Below are positions 18,172 to 26,978 of a stretch of DNA of 64,000 nucleotides, in pieces (position 1 is the stretch's first letter; every line of letters begins with the position of its first letter). Made by a program: the position numbers and the translations under genes. Below the pieces are notes generated by a model. That model was not told the origin of the DNA. It saw only the letters and a program-made list of their open reading frames with translations, and searched no databases. Origin of the DNA: Pseudoalteromonas arctica (GTDB taxonomy: Bacteria > Pseudomonadota > Gammaproteobacteria > Enterobacterales > Alteromonadaceae); contig NZ_JABBMT010000007.1 of NCBI RefSeq assembly GCF_012927645.1, positions 62,001 to 126,000 of the forward strand, in the 5' to 3' direction.

Positions 18172-18507
18172 ATGCACTTTCCTGATGATGACAATGGTCA
18201 ACTTTTAGCCGAAATCGCTGCTGCGGGTATAGATTTGGCCCAAATGCACAAAATTGATTTTTATATTTTATTTGAGCAAAAAGTAGATGCCGAAAAGTTT
18301 GCCACCGCGATAGCCGAAGATGAACTCTCCCCTGCAACCGAATTAGTGCAATGCACAGACACGGGGATTTGGGAAGTGGTAACTCAAGTCGAGATGGTGC
18401 CAGATCACATGTTACTTGGCCAAACAGAGCAATATTTAGAAAGTATCGCCAATGGCTATAACGGTTATGGTGATGGCTGGGGATTAATGGATGGCGACGA
18501 CGCCTAA
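18172..18507 (+). CDS. rraB: Ribonuclease E inhibitor RraB family protein
   Basis: A 111-residue acidic protein with the RraB/DUF1260 pattern: IDFYILFEQKVDAEKFATAIAEDE, then GIWEVVTQVEMVPDHMLLGQTEQYLESIA, and a C-terminal NGYGDGWGLMDGDD that parallels the YDGWG of E. coli RraB. RraB modulates RNase E activity. It is shorter than E. coli RraB (138) and lacks the long acidic tail. It is convergent with radD. Confidence 0.8.
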   Translation: MHFPDDDNGQLLAEIAAAGIDLAQMHKIDFYILFEQKVDAEKFATAIAEDELSPATELVQCTDTGIWEVVTQVEMVPDHMLLGQTEQYLESIANGYNGYGDGWGLMDGDDA

Positions 18508-18529
18508 AGTCTAAAATCAGCTATGCTTA

Positions 18530-20287
18530 TTAACAGCTTAGCTGATTTGCCTTTCTGAAGTTACCTTGATAATCAAATAATTTATCGGCAACCTTCCAGC
18601 CATATTTTTTACTCTTTCTAGCAATCACAAAATCCGGTGCAACAAGCTGCATCTGTCCAGCAATAACTTGTCTAGCTGATCTATATTCTGTGGGTGTCTG
18701 ACCATTAGCTGTACGCTGAGCAAATTGTTTATTAAACACATAACGAGCACCTGACTTTGAGAAATCATAAATTTCATCGCAACTAGCACCATCTTCATCA
18801 TAATAAATAACTTTAATAATATGTTCGTTATTTGCAAGGCTCACAACACTTAAACCACTGCAACGTAATACCAACGCATCTTTTAAATTTAATGCAGCAC
18901 GTAATTTATCATCAGGATCAGCCATCACCTCATGGCAAGACTGGCACTGACGCGCGGCAATATCATTTTGCGCACCACACGCTTCACATTCTTTAAAGCG
19001 AAAACGGTAATCACATTGCTCTTTTGAGCCATCATTACCTTCAAGTAAACCTTGGCAGCGACGGCCAAAATGCTCAACCACTTTACCTTGCGTATCGGTT
19101 TTTCCCCAAAATATATTGGCAAAACCACACCCTGGGCAAAGTACTTGTACTGGCACGTTATCACCATCACCTTTTTTACTTCCCACTTCGGGGTAAAATA
19201 AGTCAAAGCCATTACCTGCATAATCAATTACCAAACACTCGGTTTTCCCTTCGCTTAAACGCAGGCCTCGACCAACAATTTGTTGGTATAAACTAACCGA
19301 CTCAGTAGGGCGTAAAATAGCTATAAAATCAACATGGGGCGCATCAAACCCAGTAGTGAGCACCGATACATTGACTAAATATTTTAACTGGCGCTGCTTA
19401 AACGCTATAATAATACGATCACGCTCAGCGTTAGGAGTATCCCCAGTGATCAAAGCCGTTTGTTGTTCTGGCAAATAACCATAGACTTCTTTTGCATGCA
19501 GTACGGTCGCAGCAAAAATCATGATCCCTTGGCGTTGCTCACTGTACTGAATAACTTGTTGCATAATGGCTTTGGTTGCTCGGCTATGCTTTTCTAGCAA
19601 CTGGTTCATATCATCGGCTGTATAGCGTCCGAATGAATCACTTTGTAAAGAAGAAAAATCATAATGACTGATCGCCGCATCCACTTCCTTTGGCGCAGTC
19701 AAATAATGATGCTTGATCATATAACGCAATGGTAGTTCAAAAATACATTCTCGAAATGGACTCGCTCTATCGCCTCGTACAAAACCATGATAATGACGAT
19801 AATAAACCCAGCCCATTCCCATACGATAAGGCGTAGCAGTAAGTCCAAGTACTTTTAACTGCGGATTATGTACTTTTAGCGCAACGATCACTTTTTGGTA
19901 CTGGCTATCTCGCTCACCACTGACACGATGACATTCATCTATAATCACTAACGAATAATGTTCGTTAAGTTGTTCAAGGTTGCGGGACAACGATTGAATA
20001 CTGGCAAACGTTACTTGCTGTACCAATGATTTTTGTTTTAAACCCGCAGCAAAAATACTCGCCTGAAGGCCAAAACTTTTATATTTTTCGGCATTTTGCT
20101 CAACAAGCTCTTTGACATGGGCAAGTACTAAAATTTTTTTTCTGGCAATGCGCGCTAACTCAGCGATCACCAAGCTTTTACCTGCGCCCGTAGGCAACAC
20201 AATTAAAGCAGGATCGGAGGTTTTACGAAAATGGGCGACCGTGCGATCAACCGCTTCTTGTTGATAGGGTCGTAATACATACGTCAT
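18530..20287 (-). CDS. radD: DNA repair helicase RadD (YejH-type)
   Basis: A 585-residue superfamily 2 helicase, length as in E. coli RadD (586). Walker A LPTGAGKS (about 31-38), Walker B/motif II IIDECH, motif III GLTATPYRMG and motif VI QQIVGRGLR are present. After the helicase core a cysteine-rich region (CPGCGFAN, CQGL, CDYRFRFKECEACGAQN, CQSCHE) matches the RadD zinc-binding domain. RadD assists RecA-dependent recombination and SSB-linked repair. Confidence 0.93.
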   Translation of the reverse strand: MTYVLRPYQQEAVDRTVAHFRKTSDPALIVLPTGAGKSLVIAELARIARKKILVLAHVKELVEQNAEKYKSFGLQASIFAAGLKQKSLVQQVTFASIQSLSRNLEQLNEHYSLVIIDECHRVSGERDSQYQKVIVALKVHNPQLKVLGLTATPYRMGMGWVYYRHYHGFVRGDRASPFRECIFELPLRYMIKHHYLTAPKEVDAAISHYDFSSLQSDSFGRYTADDMNQLLEKHSRATKAIMQQVIQYSEQRQGIMIFAATVLHAKEVYGYLPEQQTALITGDTPNAERDRIIIAFKQRQLKYLVNVSVLTTGFDAPHVDFIAILRPTESVSLYQQIVGRGLRLSEGKTECLVIDYAGNGFDLFYPEVGSKKGDGDNVPVQVLCPGCGFANIFWGKTDTQGKVVEHFGRRCQGLLEGNDGSKEQCDYRFRFKECEACGAQNDIAARQCQSCHEVMADPDDKLRAALNLKDALVLRCSGLSVVSLANNEHIIKVIYYDEDGASCDEIYDFSKSGARYVFNKQFAQRTANGQTPTEYRSARQVIAGQMQLVAPDFVIARKSKKYGWKVADKLFDYQGNFRKANQLSC

Positions 20288-20370
20288 AGTGGCAACTTCG
20301 AAGGGGTCAAAAAATAATGGGGTAATAAATTATTTTGTAAATAAAGAGGGGGTATACACCCCCTACTGTA

Positions 20371-20673
20371 TTAAGCTAAGTGTTCGGTAAGTTCAACACC
20401 TTGGAATGCTTTAGGACGTTTTCCGCGGCCAGTCCATTTAACAATTTTACCCTCAAACTCAATCTGGTATTTAGGCATTACTTTAGTACGCTTATCGTTT
20501 GCAACATCTTGCAGGTCATAAAGAGTAAGGCCCTTTGCTTTTAACAGATCAAGTACTTCTTGTTTTGCATGCTGCTGCTCGGTATATTTTGCAATCGCAT
20601 CGCCTAGTAAGGTTTGTGCTTTTTCTAAGTCTGATAGGCTCGCTGATTTAATAAAAGCTTTCACTTCTTTCAT
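20371..20673 (-). CDS. H-NS-family nucleoid protein
   Basis: A 100-residue protein with an N-terminal helical oligomerisation region (to about residue 50) and a C-terminal H-NS domain: PKYQIEFEGKIVKWTGRGKRPKAF, where TGRGKRP is the AT-hook-like DNA-minor-groove motif (TGQGRTP in E. coli H-NS). It is of the short H-NS type rather than canonical 137-residue H-NS. It probably binds AT-rich DNA and silences genes. A promoter with an embedded inverted repeat lies upstream. Confidence 0.85.
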   Translation of the reverse strand: MKEVKAFIKSASLSDLEKAQTLLGDAIAKYTEQQHAKQEVLDLLKAKGLTLYDLQDVANDKRTKVMPKYQIEFEGKIVKWTGRGKRPKAFQGVELTEHLA

Positions 20674-20723
20674 TTTTTACTCACTAAGTTGTAAAGTTAT
20701 AAATTAGAATATGATTCAGCTAA

Positions 20724-20753
20724 ATTATAATCCTATTATTTAAAATAGGCCAA
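20724..20753 (-). promoter_or_regulatory. Promoter of the H-NS-like gene with internal inverted repeat
   Basis: Minus-strand TTGGCC (20753-20748) and a perfect TATAAT (20729-20724) are 18 bp apart, giving a start near 20717 and a leader of about 45 nt. The spacer and -35 edge contain CCTATT-N6-AATAGG (20732-20749), a 6-bp inverted repeat that could be an operator. Confidence 0.5.
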
Positions 20754-20978
20754 GCTGATCAAGCAATTTTTAAGTGTTTTATTTAAACTGAGATTAATTA
20801 ATAAAATTTGTATAGTCATTTATTAAAATTCCATAGTCTATTATTTTTTATCTGCGCTAAAAAGTATACTTAACATATTCAATTAACATCTGTCTATTTG
20901 AGCTCTGGCTAGAGAAAAATAAATATAAATATGGCTCAACATATTAGTAAATATCTTAACCAAAGTTACTAAATTAGT
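20754..20978. other. AT-rich intergenic region
   Basis: This stretch between the H-NS-like promoter and the DUF1439 gene is conspicuously AT-rich and has no ORF or hairpin of note. Such DNA is a typical H-NS target, so self-regulation is possible, but nothing more specific is visible. Confidence 0.4.
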
Positions 20979-21533
20979 TTAAATACTAGGTACTAATTTA
21001 ATTGCGCCCTGCTCTACTTTCATATCTAAAGGCAGTTTGCTTAATAATGCAACTTTAGGGTCATTCATATTGAGCTTATAGACTGGATTTACTGCTAAAA
21101 ATCCATTAATGACTTTCATTGCTTCATCATCAAGTACCGCTAGGTTTCCCTTAAAGCCGCCCGCGTCGATAGTTGATTCAAGCAATTTTACATTGCGTAA
21201 AAATACTGCCTTTTTCTCACTATCATAAAATGGTGCACCTTCTATTTGCAGCTTCAAACGCACGGGATATTTAAGTGCAAACGCATTTATAACCGCACTC
21301 GAATCTGCACCTAATACGATTACATCACGATTATCAGGGCCGACATTCACACTTAAATCATTCACATTAAACTGCACAGGTAAGCCCATCAAGCTGACTT
21401 TCTCACTCAATTTTGGTAATTGCTGGTTAAGTGCTGTTTCAATTTCGCTGCTAGTAAATGAGTAAATAGATACGCCGTTCGTGGTGTTACAAGCCGAGAG
21501 TAATAAACAGCTAATTAATAAAATATACTTCAT
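20979..21533 (-). CDS. DUF1439 lipoprotein (YceB-like)
   Basis: A 184-residue lipoprotein with a short signal peptide ending in the lipobox LSAC. The body, with SFTSSEIETALNQQLP and LKLQIEGAPFYDSEKKAVFLRNVKLLES, matches DUF1439/YceB, a lipid-binding-like (tubular lipid-binding fold) family of unknown role. It follows the terminator of the DUF349 gene and appears to be its own unit. Confidence 0.8.
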   Translation of the reverse strand: MKYILLISCLLLSACNTTNGVSIYSFTSSEIETALNQQLPKLSEKVSLMGLPVQFNVNDLSVNVGPDNRDVIVLGADSSAVINAFALKYPVRLKLQIEGAPFYDSEKKAVFLRNVKLLESTIDAGGFKGNLAVLDDEAMKVINGFLAVNPVYKLNMNDPKVALLSKLPLDMKVEQGAIKLVPSI

Positions 21534-21573
21534 TGTTTTTCCTTTACTGTAATATTATCGCCAAAAGCCAAAT

Positions 21574-21600
21574 TTAAAAAAGCCGCACAATAACGGCTTT
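21574..21600 (-). terminator. Rho-independent terminator of the DUF349 cluster
   Basis: Minus strand AAAGCCG (21600-21594), 8-nt loop, CGGCTTT (21585-21579) and then T's to 21574. It follows the DUF349 stop at 21627. Confidence 0.85.
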
Positions 21601-21626
21601 AGTTAATCTACAGCGCCCTAGATTAT

Positions 21627-24311
21627 TTAAATGCTAAATACCGCTTTTAAACGTACTAGTGTGTCAGCATCAACTGAACCTTGACCCAGAGCCAATAACT
21701 GTTTTAAGTAATAATGTAGATCAGCCTGTTCACCGCGGTGCTTATCGTCAAGCATAGCAACCTGCTCAGCCATACGCGGTGCTCCCTCAGGACTTGCAAC
21801 ATTAGCTAGGATTTCCATTCTTAACATCAGTTGCATGATGGTTAGATGCGTATCAGCCCCTCCTTGCCATTGTGCAGGGATTGCTTGCTGATTTTCAAGC
21901 GCACTAAATAAAGCGCTAAAATCAGCCTGTGCTGCTTGCTCTGTCAACACGGCTAATTTACCATCAATGTTAGCTAATAGCTTTTGCATACGATTATTTA
22001 GTTCTTTACTTCCTTCAAGTGCAATTAGCTTAGTGCGTAAATCAACTAATTGTGCTTTTTGATTGACCGCTGGTAATGCGTCTTCAAGTTCTCTCAATTG
22101 TGCTGCGATAACTGCGTTGTCGGCGGCTTGTTGCTCTTTATGCTGAGCAAACTCTTCACTGCGTTTTGCAAATGTCATATCGTTGCATTGACGGAATTTT
22201 TGCCATAATGCATTTTCAGCTTTTACACCCGCAAAGCCTATTCCCTGCCACTGCTGTTGCAGCTCTTTGAGTTGCTGACAAGCATCTGCTAAGTCTTCAC
22301 TTACTGATAATTGCTGTGCTTGTTCAACGAGTGCATTTTTTGCTGCCGCATTACTTTTATGAAACGCATTCAAGGCATTAAATACTTGCTGTTGTTGCGC
22401 TTTATATTGCGTTTGCAAGGCACGGTATACTTTTGGCTCTACATTACCTGCATTACGCCATACTTTATTGATACGATTGTATTGGCTTTCAAACTCTTTC
22501 CAATCAAACTCATCACTCGTCGTATCAGTATCAGCCAATGATTTCATCTGAGTGATAATCGCTTCGCGTTCAAGCTTCGTCGCTTCGCGTTGTTGTTCAA
22601 GTTGCGCAAAATGTTCCCGACATGGTGCAAATAATAGCTCTATCTTGTCATCAAATTCTTTACCTTGCGCCTGCTCTTGCTCGGTATCTAAACGCCCAAG
22701 CTCATTCCAACGACGGCGTAATGTTTTCACTTCGTTTGCGCGCGCCTTGGCATCTGTGCAAGGTTGATTGAGCAAGCTGGTAATTTCAGTTAATAGCTCT
22801 TCACGTTTAGGGGCAGACGCATACTTTTGCCAATCACGGGCATTATCTAATTGCTGTTCAAGATCTGCTTTGACCTTTTCAAGACTTTGCTGGCTAACTG
22901 GAGTTAATGTTTCATATAGCTCAATAAAGCCTTTAAACACCCCAAATGCAACATTAAAACGGCCTTGCTCAATAAGGCGCTGAACATCACGTCCTTTGCG
23001 AGTCGCTTGTTGATGATTCTTCGTTAATTTATCACTAATAGGTGCAACAGCTTTACTCCAGCATTGTTGTTGCTCATTTAATTGTGCTTTAAAAGGCCCT
23101 TGTAAATGCTTAGGTAACTGAGCTAGAGATACATTCGCCGCTTTATACGTCTGCTTAAATTGACGATTTGCTTCATCATAATTTGCTTGGTCAATATCAT
23201 CGGTGTTGATATTGCTCAATTGTGTTAATGCAGTTTTAAAAACCCTGATCGCATCACTAAGCTCTGGTAATTTAGCTACTTGCTTAAACAAACTGGTTAA
23301 TCTGCCTGTCACTTGGTTTTTTTGCCCGCCGTCTTGCAGTTCGCTTTGTGTTAGTGTTTCCTGTGCTTGTGCAACCTTAGCTTCCAACCAATCTTGTTGT
23401 ATTTGCTCTGGTGTTTCTAAACCAACTTGTAGCGCATTTTCAATTTCATCACTTAACGCTTCTAAATTTGCCAACGCCAATAATTGTCGTTGCTGCTGAG
23501 CTAACCGTTGTTGTTGTTGCTCATGTACTGCTTGTAATTGACTAACTAACTCATTTAATTTTTCGGTTAATACGGTGTATTTATTTGCAACCGTCTCGCG
23601 TTGTTCTGAATTTAGCCAAGTTAGATCAAGTGCCTGCCACTGCTGGGTTAACTCACCATATTTTTGAATAACAAGCGCATAGTCTTGCTTTTCACGTAAT
23701 GCATTAAGTTTTGCCAAAATAACTCGTGTATCATTTTGTACCTTTAATGGCATTTCAATTGCTAAACGCTCATTCTCTATATGTGTCTCAAGGGCTACTT
23801 TCGCATCATCATGTGCATGCTTAACTAAGCTTTTCACTAATTGATGGGTGATCACTTGCTCAACAAGATGTACTTGTAATTCGCTTGAACCTTCTTTGAA
23901 CGCCTTTTCAACTAACTTAGGATTAGCCAAACGTTTTAATAGCTTTGCCCTTACTTGCAGTTCTTTTTCTGCAAATGCAAGTTTTTCAAGGGTTTTAACT
24001 GGTGCAAAACGTTCTATGTATTCGTTTTTAATTTGGCTAGATAAGTTACTTTCAGCATTCAGTACAGCATTTGATATATGCTGCTCTGCTAATTCTTTTA
24101 AACTTTGATCTTGTTTATACGCCTGCCACCACAGCATTATATTATTTACTTTATTGAGTGCTTTTTTACGGATCTCTGCTGAACTATCTTCCAGAGCTAA
24201 CGCATTTAAAATCATCGCATCTCGCTCTACATCTAGCTTTTCAATTGCCTCTAAACGTACTTGTTGCTTTGGGTGCTTCCATTTCGGGGTAAAAAGGTGT
24301 TTAAAGATCAT
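21627..24311 (-). CDS. DUF349 multi-repeat protein
   Basis: About 894 residues, highly rich in Q, L, K and A and mostly alpha-helical. Several DUF349 repeats are visible as W-rich units: LTQQWQALDLTWL, LRRRWNELGRLDTEQEQ, EFESQYNRINKVWRNAGNVE, LKELQQQWQGIGFAG. The N-terminus (KHPKQQVRLEAIEKLD) looks HEAT-like. The function is unknown. The ATG at 24311 overlaps the end of the DUF1315 gene by 11 bp; a GTG two codons earlier is an alternative start. It probably forms one transcript with DUF1315 and the zinc-ribbon gene. Confidence 0.8.
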   Translation of the reverse strand: MIFKHLFTPKWKHPKQQVRLEAIEKLDVERDAMILNALALEDSSAEIRKKALNKVNNIMLWWQAYKQDQSLKELAEQHISNAVLNAESNLSSQIKNEYIERFAPVKTLEKLAFAEKELQVRAKLLKRLANPKLVEKAFKEGSSELQVHLVEQVITHQLVKSLVKHAHDDAKVALETHIENERLAIEMPLKVQNDTRVILAKLNALREKQDYALVIQKYGELTQQWQALDLTWLNSEQRETVANKYTVLTEKLNELVSQLQAVHEQQQQRLAQQQRQLLALANLEALSDEIENALQVGLETPEQIQQDWLEAKVAQAQETLTQSELQDGGQKNQVTGRLTSLFKQVAKLPELSDAIRVFKTALTQLSNINTDDIDQANYDEANRQFKQTYKAANVSLAQLPKHLQGPFKAQLNEQQQCWSKAVAPISDKLTKNHQQATRKGRDVQRLIEQGRFNVAFGVFKGFIELYETLTPVSQQSLEKVKADLEQQLDNARDWQKYASAPKREELLTEITSLLNQPCTDAKARANEVKTLRRRWNELGRLDTEQEQAQGKEFDDKIELLFAPCREHFAQLEQQREATKLEREAIITQMKSLADTDTTSDEFDWKEFESQYNRINKVWRNAGNVEPKVYRALQTQYKAQQQQVFNALNAFHKSNAAAKNALVEQAQQLSVSEDLADACQQLKELQQQWQGIGFAGVKAENALWQKFRQCNDMTFAKRSEEFAQHKEQQAADNAVIAAQLRELEDALPAVNQKAQLVDLRTKLIALEGSKELNNRMQKLLANIDGKLAVLTEQAAQADFSALFSALENQQAIPAQWQGGADTHLTIMQLMLRMEILANVASPEGAPRMAEQVAMLDDKHRGEQADLHYYLKQLLALGQGSVDADTLVRLKAVFSI

Positions 24312-24582
24312 GTTCACTAAACCTTGCTATTTCGTTGTCTGTGGTAAATTCTTTTTGCAATTGTGCTTTGGTTTTTTGCACCATTTCACCATTAGAACCG
24401 ATGGTGAATTGCTCATTTGTTTGCGCTACTTTTGCTTGGTAAAGCATGACTAATTGCACTGTCTGCTGCTTTTGCTCGTCACTAAGTACTGTGCCATCAG
24501 GCCACTTACCTGTTGCTGCACCATACTGGAGGCGTTCGAATAATTCTGGGGTAATTGTTTTTACGAGATTATCGATGTTCAT
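24301..24582 (-). CDS. DUF1315 family protein (YeaC-like)
   Basis: A 93-residue protein matching the YeaC/DUF1315 family: ITPELFERLQYGAATGKWPDG, QTVQLVMLYQAKV and FTIGSNGEMVQKTKAQL correspond closely to E. coli YeaC. Its function is unknown. It overlaps the DUF349 gene by 11 bp downstream and starts 1 bp after the zinc-ribbon gene, indicating a tight operon. Confidence 0.85.
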   Translation of the reverse strand: MNIDNLVKTITPELFERLQYGAATGKWPDGTVLSDEQKQQTVQLVMLYQAKVAQTNEQFTIGSNGEMVQKTKAQLQKEFTTDNEIARFSEHDL

Positions 24583-24583
24583 G

Positions 24584-24910
24584 TCATTTTTTCTTTTTTA
24601 GAGTCACTAAAATAACGCGGTTTATTAAATACCAAATACAACCGATTGCAATGGCTGAGGAGCATGCGTACCACGATGGAGTTTCAGGTTCTGGATGTAA
24701 AAAATATAAACTAAAGAATCCACCTAAAAATATCAGTAGAGCAAGAAAAGAATGATTCATATACATTTGCTGTTTTTGAATGCGTTTTTCGCGCGCTAGC
24801 TGTTGACGTTGTTCTTCATCGAGCTGCGCTACATTATTCTCACAGTGAGGGCACTGTTGGTGTTTATCGGATATTGACTTATTACAACTAGGACAACGAA
24901 CAATTGCCAT
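24584..24910 (-). CDS. Zinc-ribbon membrane protein
   Basis: A 108-residue protein from the ATG at 24910, preceded by GGAG at 6 nt. The N-terminus IVRCPSCNKSISDKHQQCPHC is a CxxC...CxxC zinc ribbon, followed by a charged helix and two transmembrane segments (SFLALLIFLGGFFSLYFL and YACSSAIAIGCIWYLI). No known function. It is the first gene of the DUF1315-DUF349 cluster. Confidence 0.75.
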   Translation of the reverse strand: MAIVRCPSCNKSISDKHQQCPHCENNVAQLDEEQRQQLAREKRIQKQQMYMNHSFLALLIFLGGFFSLYFLHPEPETPSWYACSSAIAIGCIWYLINRVILVTLKKKK

Positions 24911-24945
24911 ATCTTTCTCCATACTTCGCATAAAAATCTACGCAT

Positions 24946-24972
24946 AAAAAAGGCGCCTTGCGGCGCCCTTTA
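24946..24972 (-). terminator. Rho-independent terminator of the alanine symporter gene
   Basis: Two GGCGCC blocks (24952-24957 and 24962-24967) form a GC-rich stem followed on the minus strand by TTTTTT at 24951-24946. It separates the symporter gene from the zinc-ribbon cluster. Confidence 0.8.
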
Positions 24973-25094
24973 TTGTACGTGTTTTATTTGTCGTTGTCTT
25001 TTTTCAATTGCAGCCAATAGCTAAGATCCGCAAAACAACAAGCATCTAATTATTACAACAAGAAAAACACCTCTGATTATGCCGCTCAATCCTA

Positions 25095-26597
25095 TTACTG
25101 AGAGTCTTTTGATTGTTTTGCGAGACGCTTTTCCCAAAAGGTCGCGTTTTTGATCCCTAACTTAACAGGGTCAAATGTGATAGCTCCACCTTTTTTCTTC
25201 TGATCTTCGTAATCGCGCAAGCATAATAACGCCGGTCTAGCGACAAAGAATATTGCTAAAATGCCCAAGATATTGATCCAAGCCATTAAACCTACACCAA
25301 TATCACCAATACTCCAGATATAGCCAGAACTGTTTACCATGCCATATGACACCATAAACATGATCACGAATTTTACCACCACAAGCGGAATACTGCCTTT
25401 AAAATAACGATTTAAATAAGCAATATTGGTTTCAGCAATATAGTAATAAGCAAGTATTGTAGTAAAAGCAAAGAAAAACAATGCAATACCAACAAACGCT
25501 TCGCCAAAACTACCAAACACGCTAAATAAAGCCATTTGCGTAAAAGCTGCTGAACCAACTTCAGTTGCAGCATCAACGTTTTGTACAATAAATTGCCCTG
25601 CAGGTAATTCACCCACTACATTGTATTGCTGTGTAATTAAAATCATTAATGCTGTAGCAGTACAAACAAAAATAGTATCAACATAAACAGAAAAAGCTTG
25701 CACTAAGCCTTGTTGGGCAGGATGTTCAACTTCGGCCGCAGCAGCTGCATGAGGGCCTGTACCTTGACCTGCTTCATTAGAATAAATACCGCGTTTTACA
25801 CCCCAACCAATCGCAGCACCAAAACCGGCCTGTGCGGTAAACGCATCGGTTATGATTAAAGAGAAAATATCTGGTACTTTATCGATATTTAAAAATACCA
25901 CGATTAAAGCTAATACTATGTAGCCTAACGCCATAAATGGCACCACAATTTGAGTAAAGTTAGCAATACGCTTAATACCACCGAAGATAATAAACGCTAA
26001 AACAATAAGAATAACTGCCAAAGCAACTAATTTAAAGCTACCAACTTCACCAAAGCTCGTTGAGACCATAGTGCCATCACCAAACACTTGGGTAAACGCG
26101 TGACCAACAGCATTGGCTTGCACGCCTGGTAGAAAAACACCACATGCAATAATTGCCGACACGGCAAATAAAATAGCCAGCCATTTTTGTTCTAAACAGC
26201 GATCAAAATAATATGCTGGGCCGCCGCGATATTGACCATCTTCTTCTGTTTTATAAATTTGCCCTAATGTTGATTCGGCGTACGCAGTACTTGCCCCTAA
26301 AAAAGCCACAATCCACATCCAAAAAATAGCACCAGGGCCACCAAAGCCTATAGCTGCAGCCACGCCGGCTATATTACCAACCCCTACTCGTCCAGATAGC
26401 GACACCGCTAAAGCTTGAAAAGATGAGATCCCTGTATCTAAGCTATTAGGGCTAAATAATAATTTGCACATTTCTTTAAAATGTCTAATTTGAGCAAATC
26501 GGGTTAATACAGAATAGAACAAGCCTGCGCCTAGGCATAAATAGATGAGTGCATTACTCCACACAACATCATTAACAGCGCTTACAAAAGCTTCCAT
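25095..26597 (-). CDS. Sodium:alanine/glycine symporter (AGCS family)
   Basis: A 500-residue inner-membrane carrier with about 10-11 hydrophobic helices. SGRVGVGNIAGVAAAIGFGGPGAIFWMW is the AGCS signature near the N-terminus, and GVKRGIYSNEAGQGTGPHAAAAAEVEHPAQQGL is the second conserved block. Family members import alanine or glycine with sodium, which suits a marine organism. It is monocistronic between its own terminator and a 381-bp upstream gap. Confidence 0.92.
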   Translation of the reverse strand: MEAFVSAVNDVVWSNALIYLCLGAGLFYSVLTRFAQIRHFKEMCKLLFSPNSLDTGISSFQALAVSLSGRVGVGNIAGVAAAIGFGGPGAIFWMWIVAFLGASTAYAESTLGQIYKTEEDGQYRGGPAYYFDRCLEQKWLAILFAVSAIIACGVFLPGVQANAVGHAFTQVFGDGTMVSTSFGEVGSFKLVALAVILIVLAFIIFGGIKRIANFTQIVVPFMALGYIVLALIVVFLNIDKVPDIFSLIITDAFTAQAGFGAAIGWGVKRGIYSNEAGQGTGPHAAAAAEVEHPAQQGLVQAFSVYVDTIFVCTATALMILITQQYNVVGELPAGQFIVQNVDAATEVGSAAFTQMALFSVFGSFGEAFVGIALFFFAFTTILAYYYIAETNIAYLNRYFKGSIPLVVVKFVIMFMVSYGMVNSSGYIWSIGDIGVGLMAWINILGILAIFFVARPALLCLRDYEDQKKKGGAITFDPVKLGIKNATFWEKRLAKQSKDSQ

Positions 26598-26978
26598 GGA
26601 TATCCTCTATAGTTATAGTTATTATTTTTTAGTTACGATACTCTGCTGTAGCTACTCAGTATGCGCGACATATGGCTATGGGAAATAAGGTAACAACATA
26701 CTACCTTCCCTGCAACTTTTTGAATATTAACTTAAATCACCTAAGTTTGTTAACACTTAATTTTCAAAATAACTGATTATAAATCGACTTTACAAAACGC
26801 TATTAAATCTACCTCGTTTTGTGCAGATAACTTAAAGATACAGTTCGAACAGAGCTGGAAACGATTAAAGTAAAATATTAAGCAAATATCATTTGCTATG
26901 TTAGGCGTCGATAATGCCAATCATCGCGGTTAAAAAACTAAGGCACCGATATAAATGATGCTCTTAGAAACAAACCCG
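26598..26978. other. Intergenic region, AGCS symporter upstream
   Basis: About 380 bp without a gene. I looked for a glycine riboswitch, because AGCS genes often have one, and did not find its conserved core. No convincing hairpin or perfect promoter is evident; the region must contain the symporter promoter. Confidence 0.4.

Noticed and set aside
26598..26978. Possible glycine riboswitch before the AGCS symporter
   Set aside because: The conserved aptamer core is not present on the minus strand.
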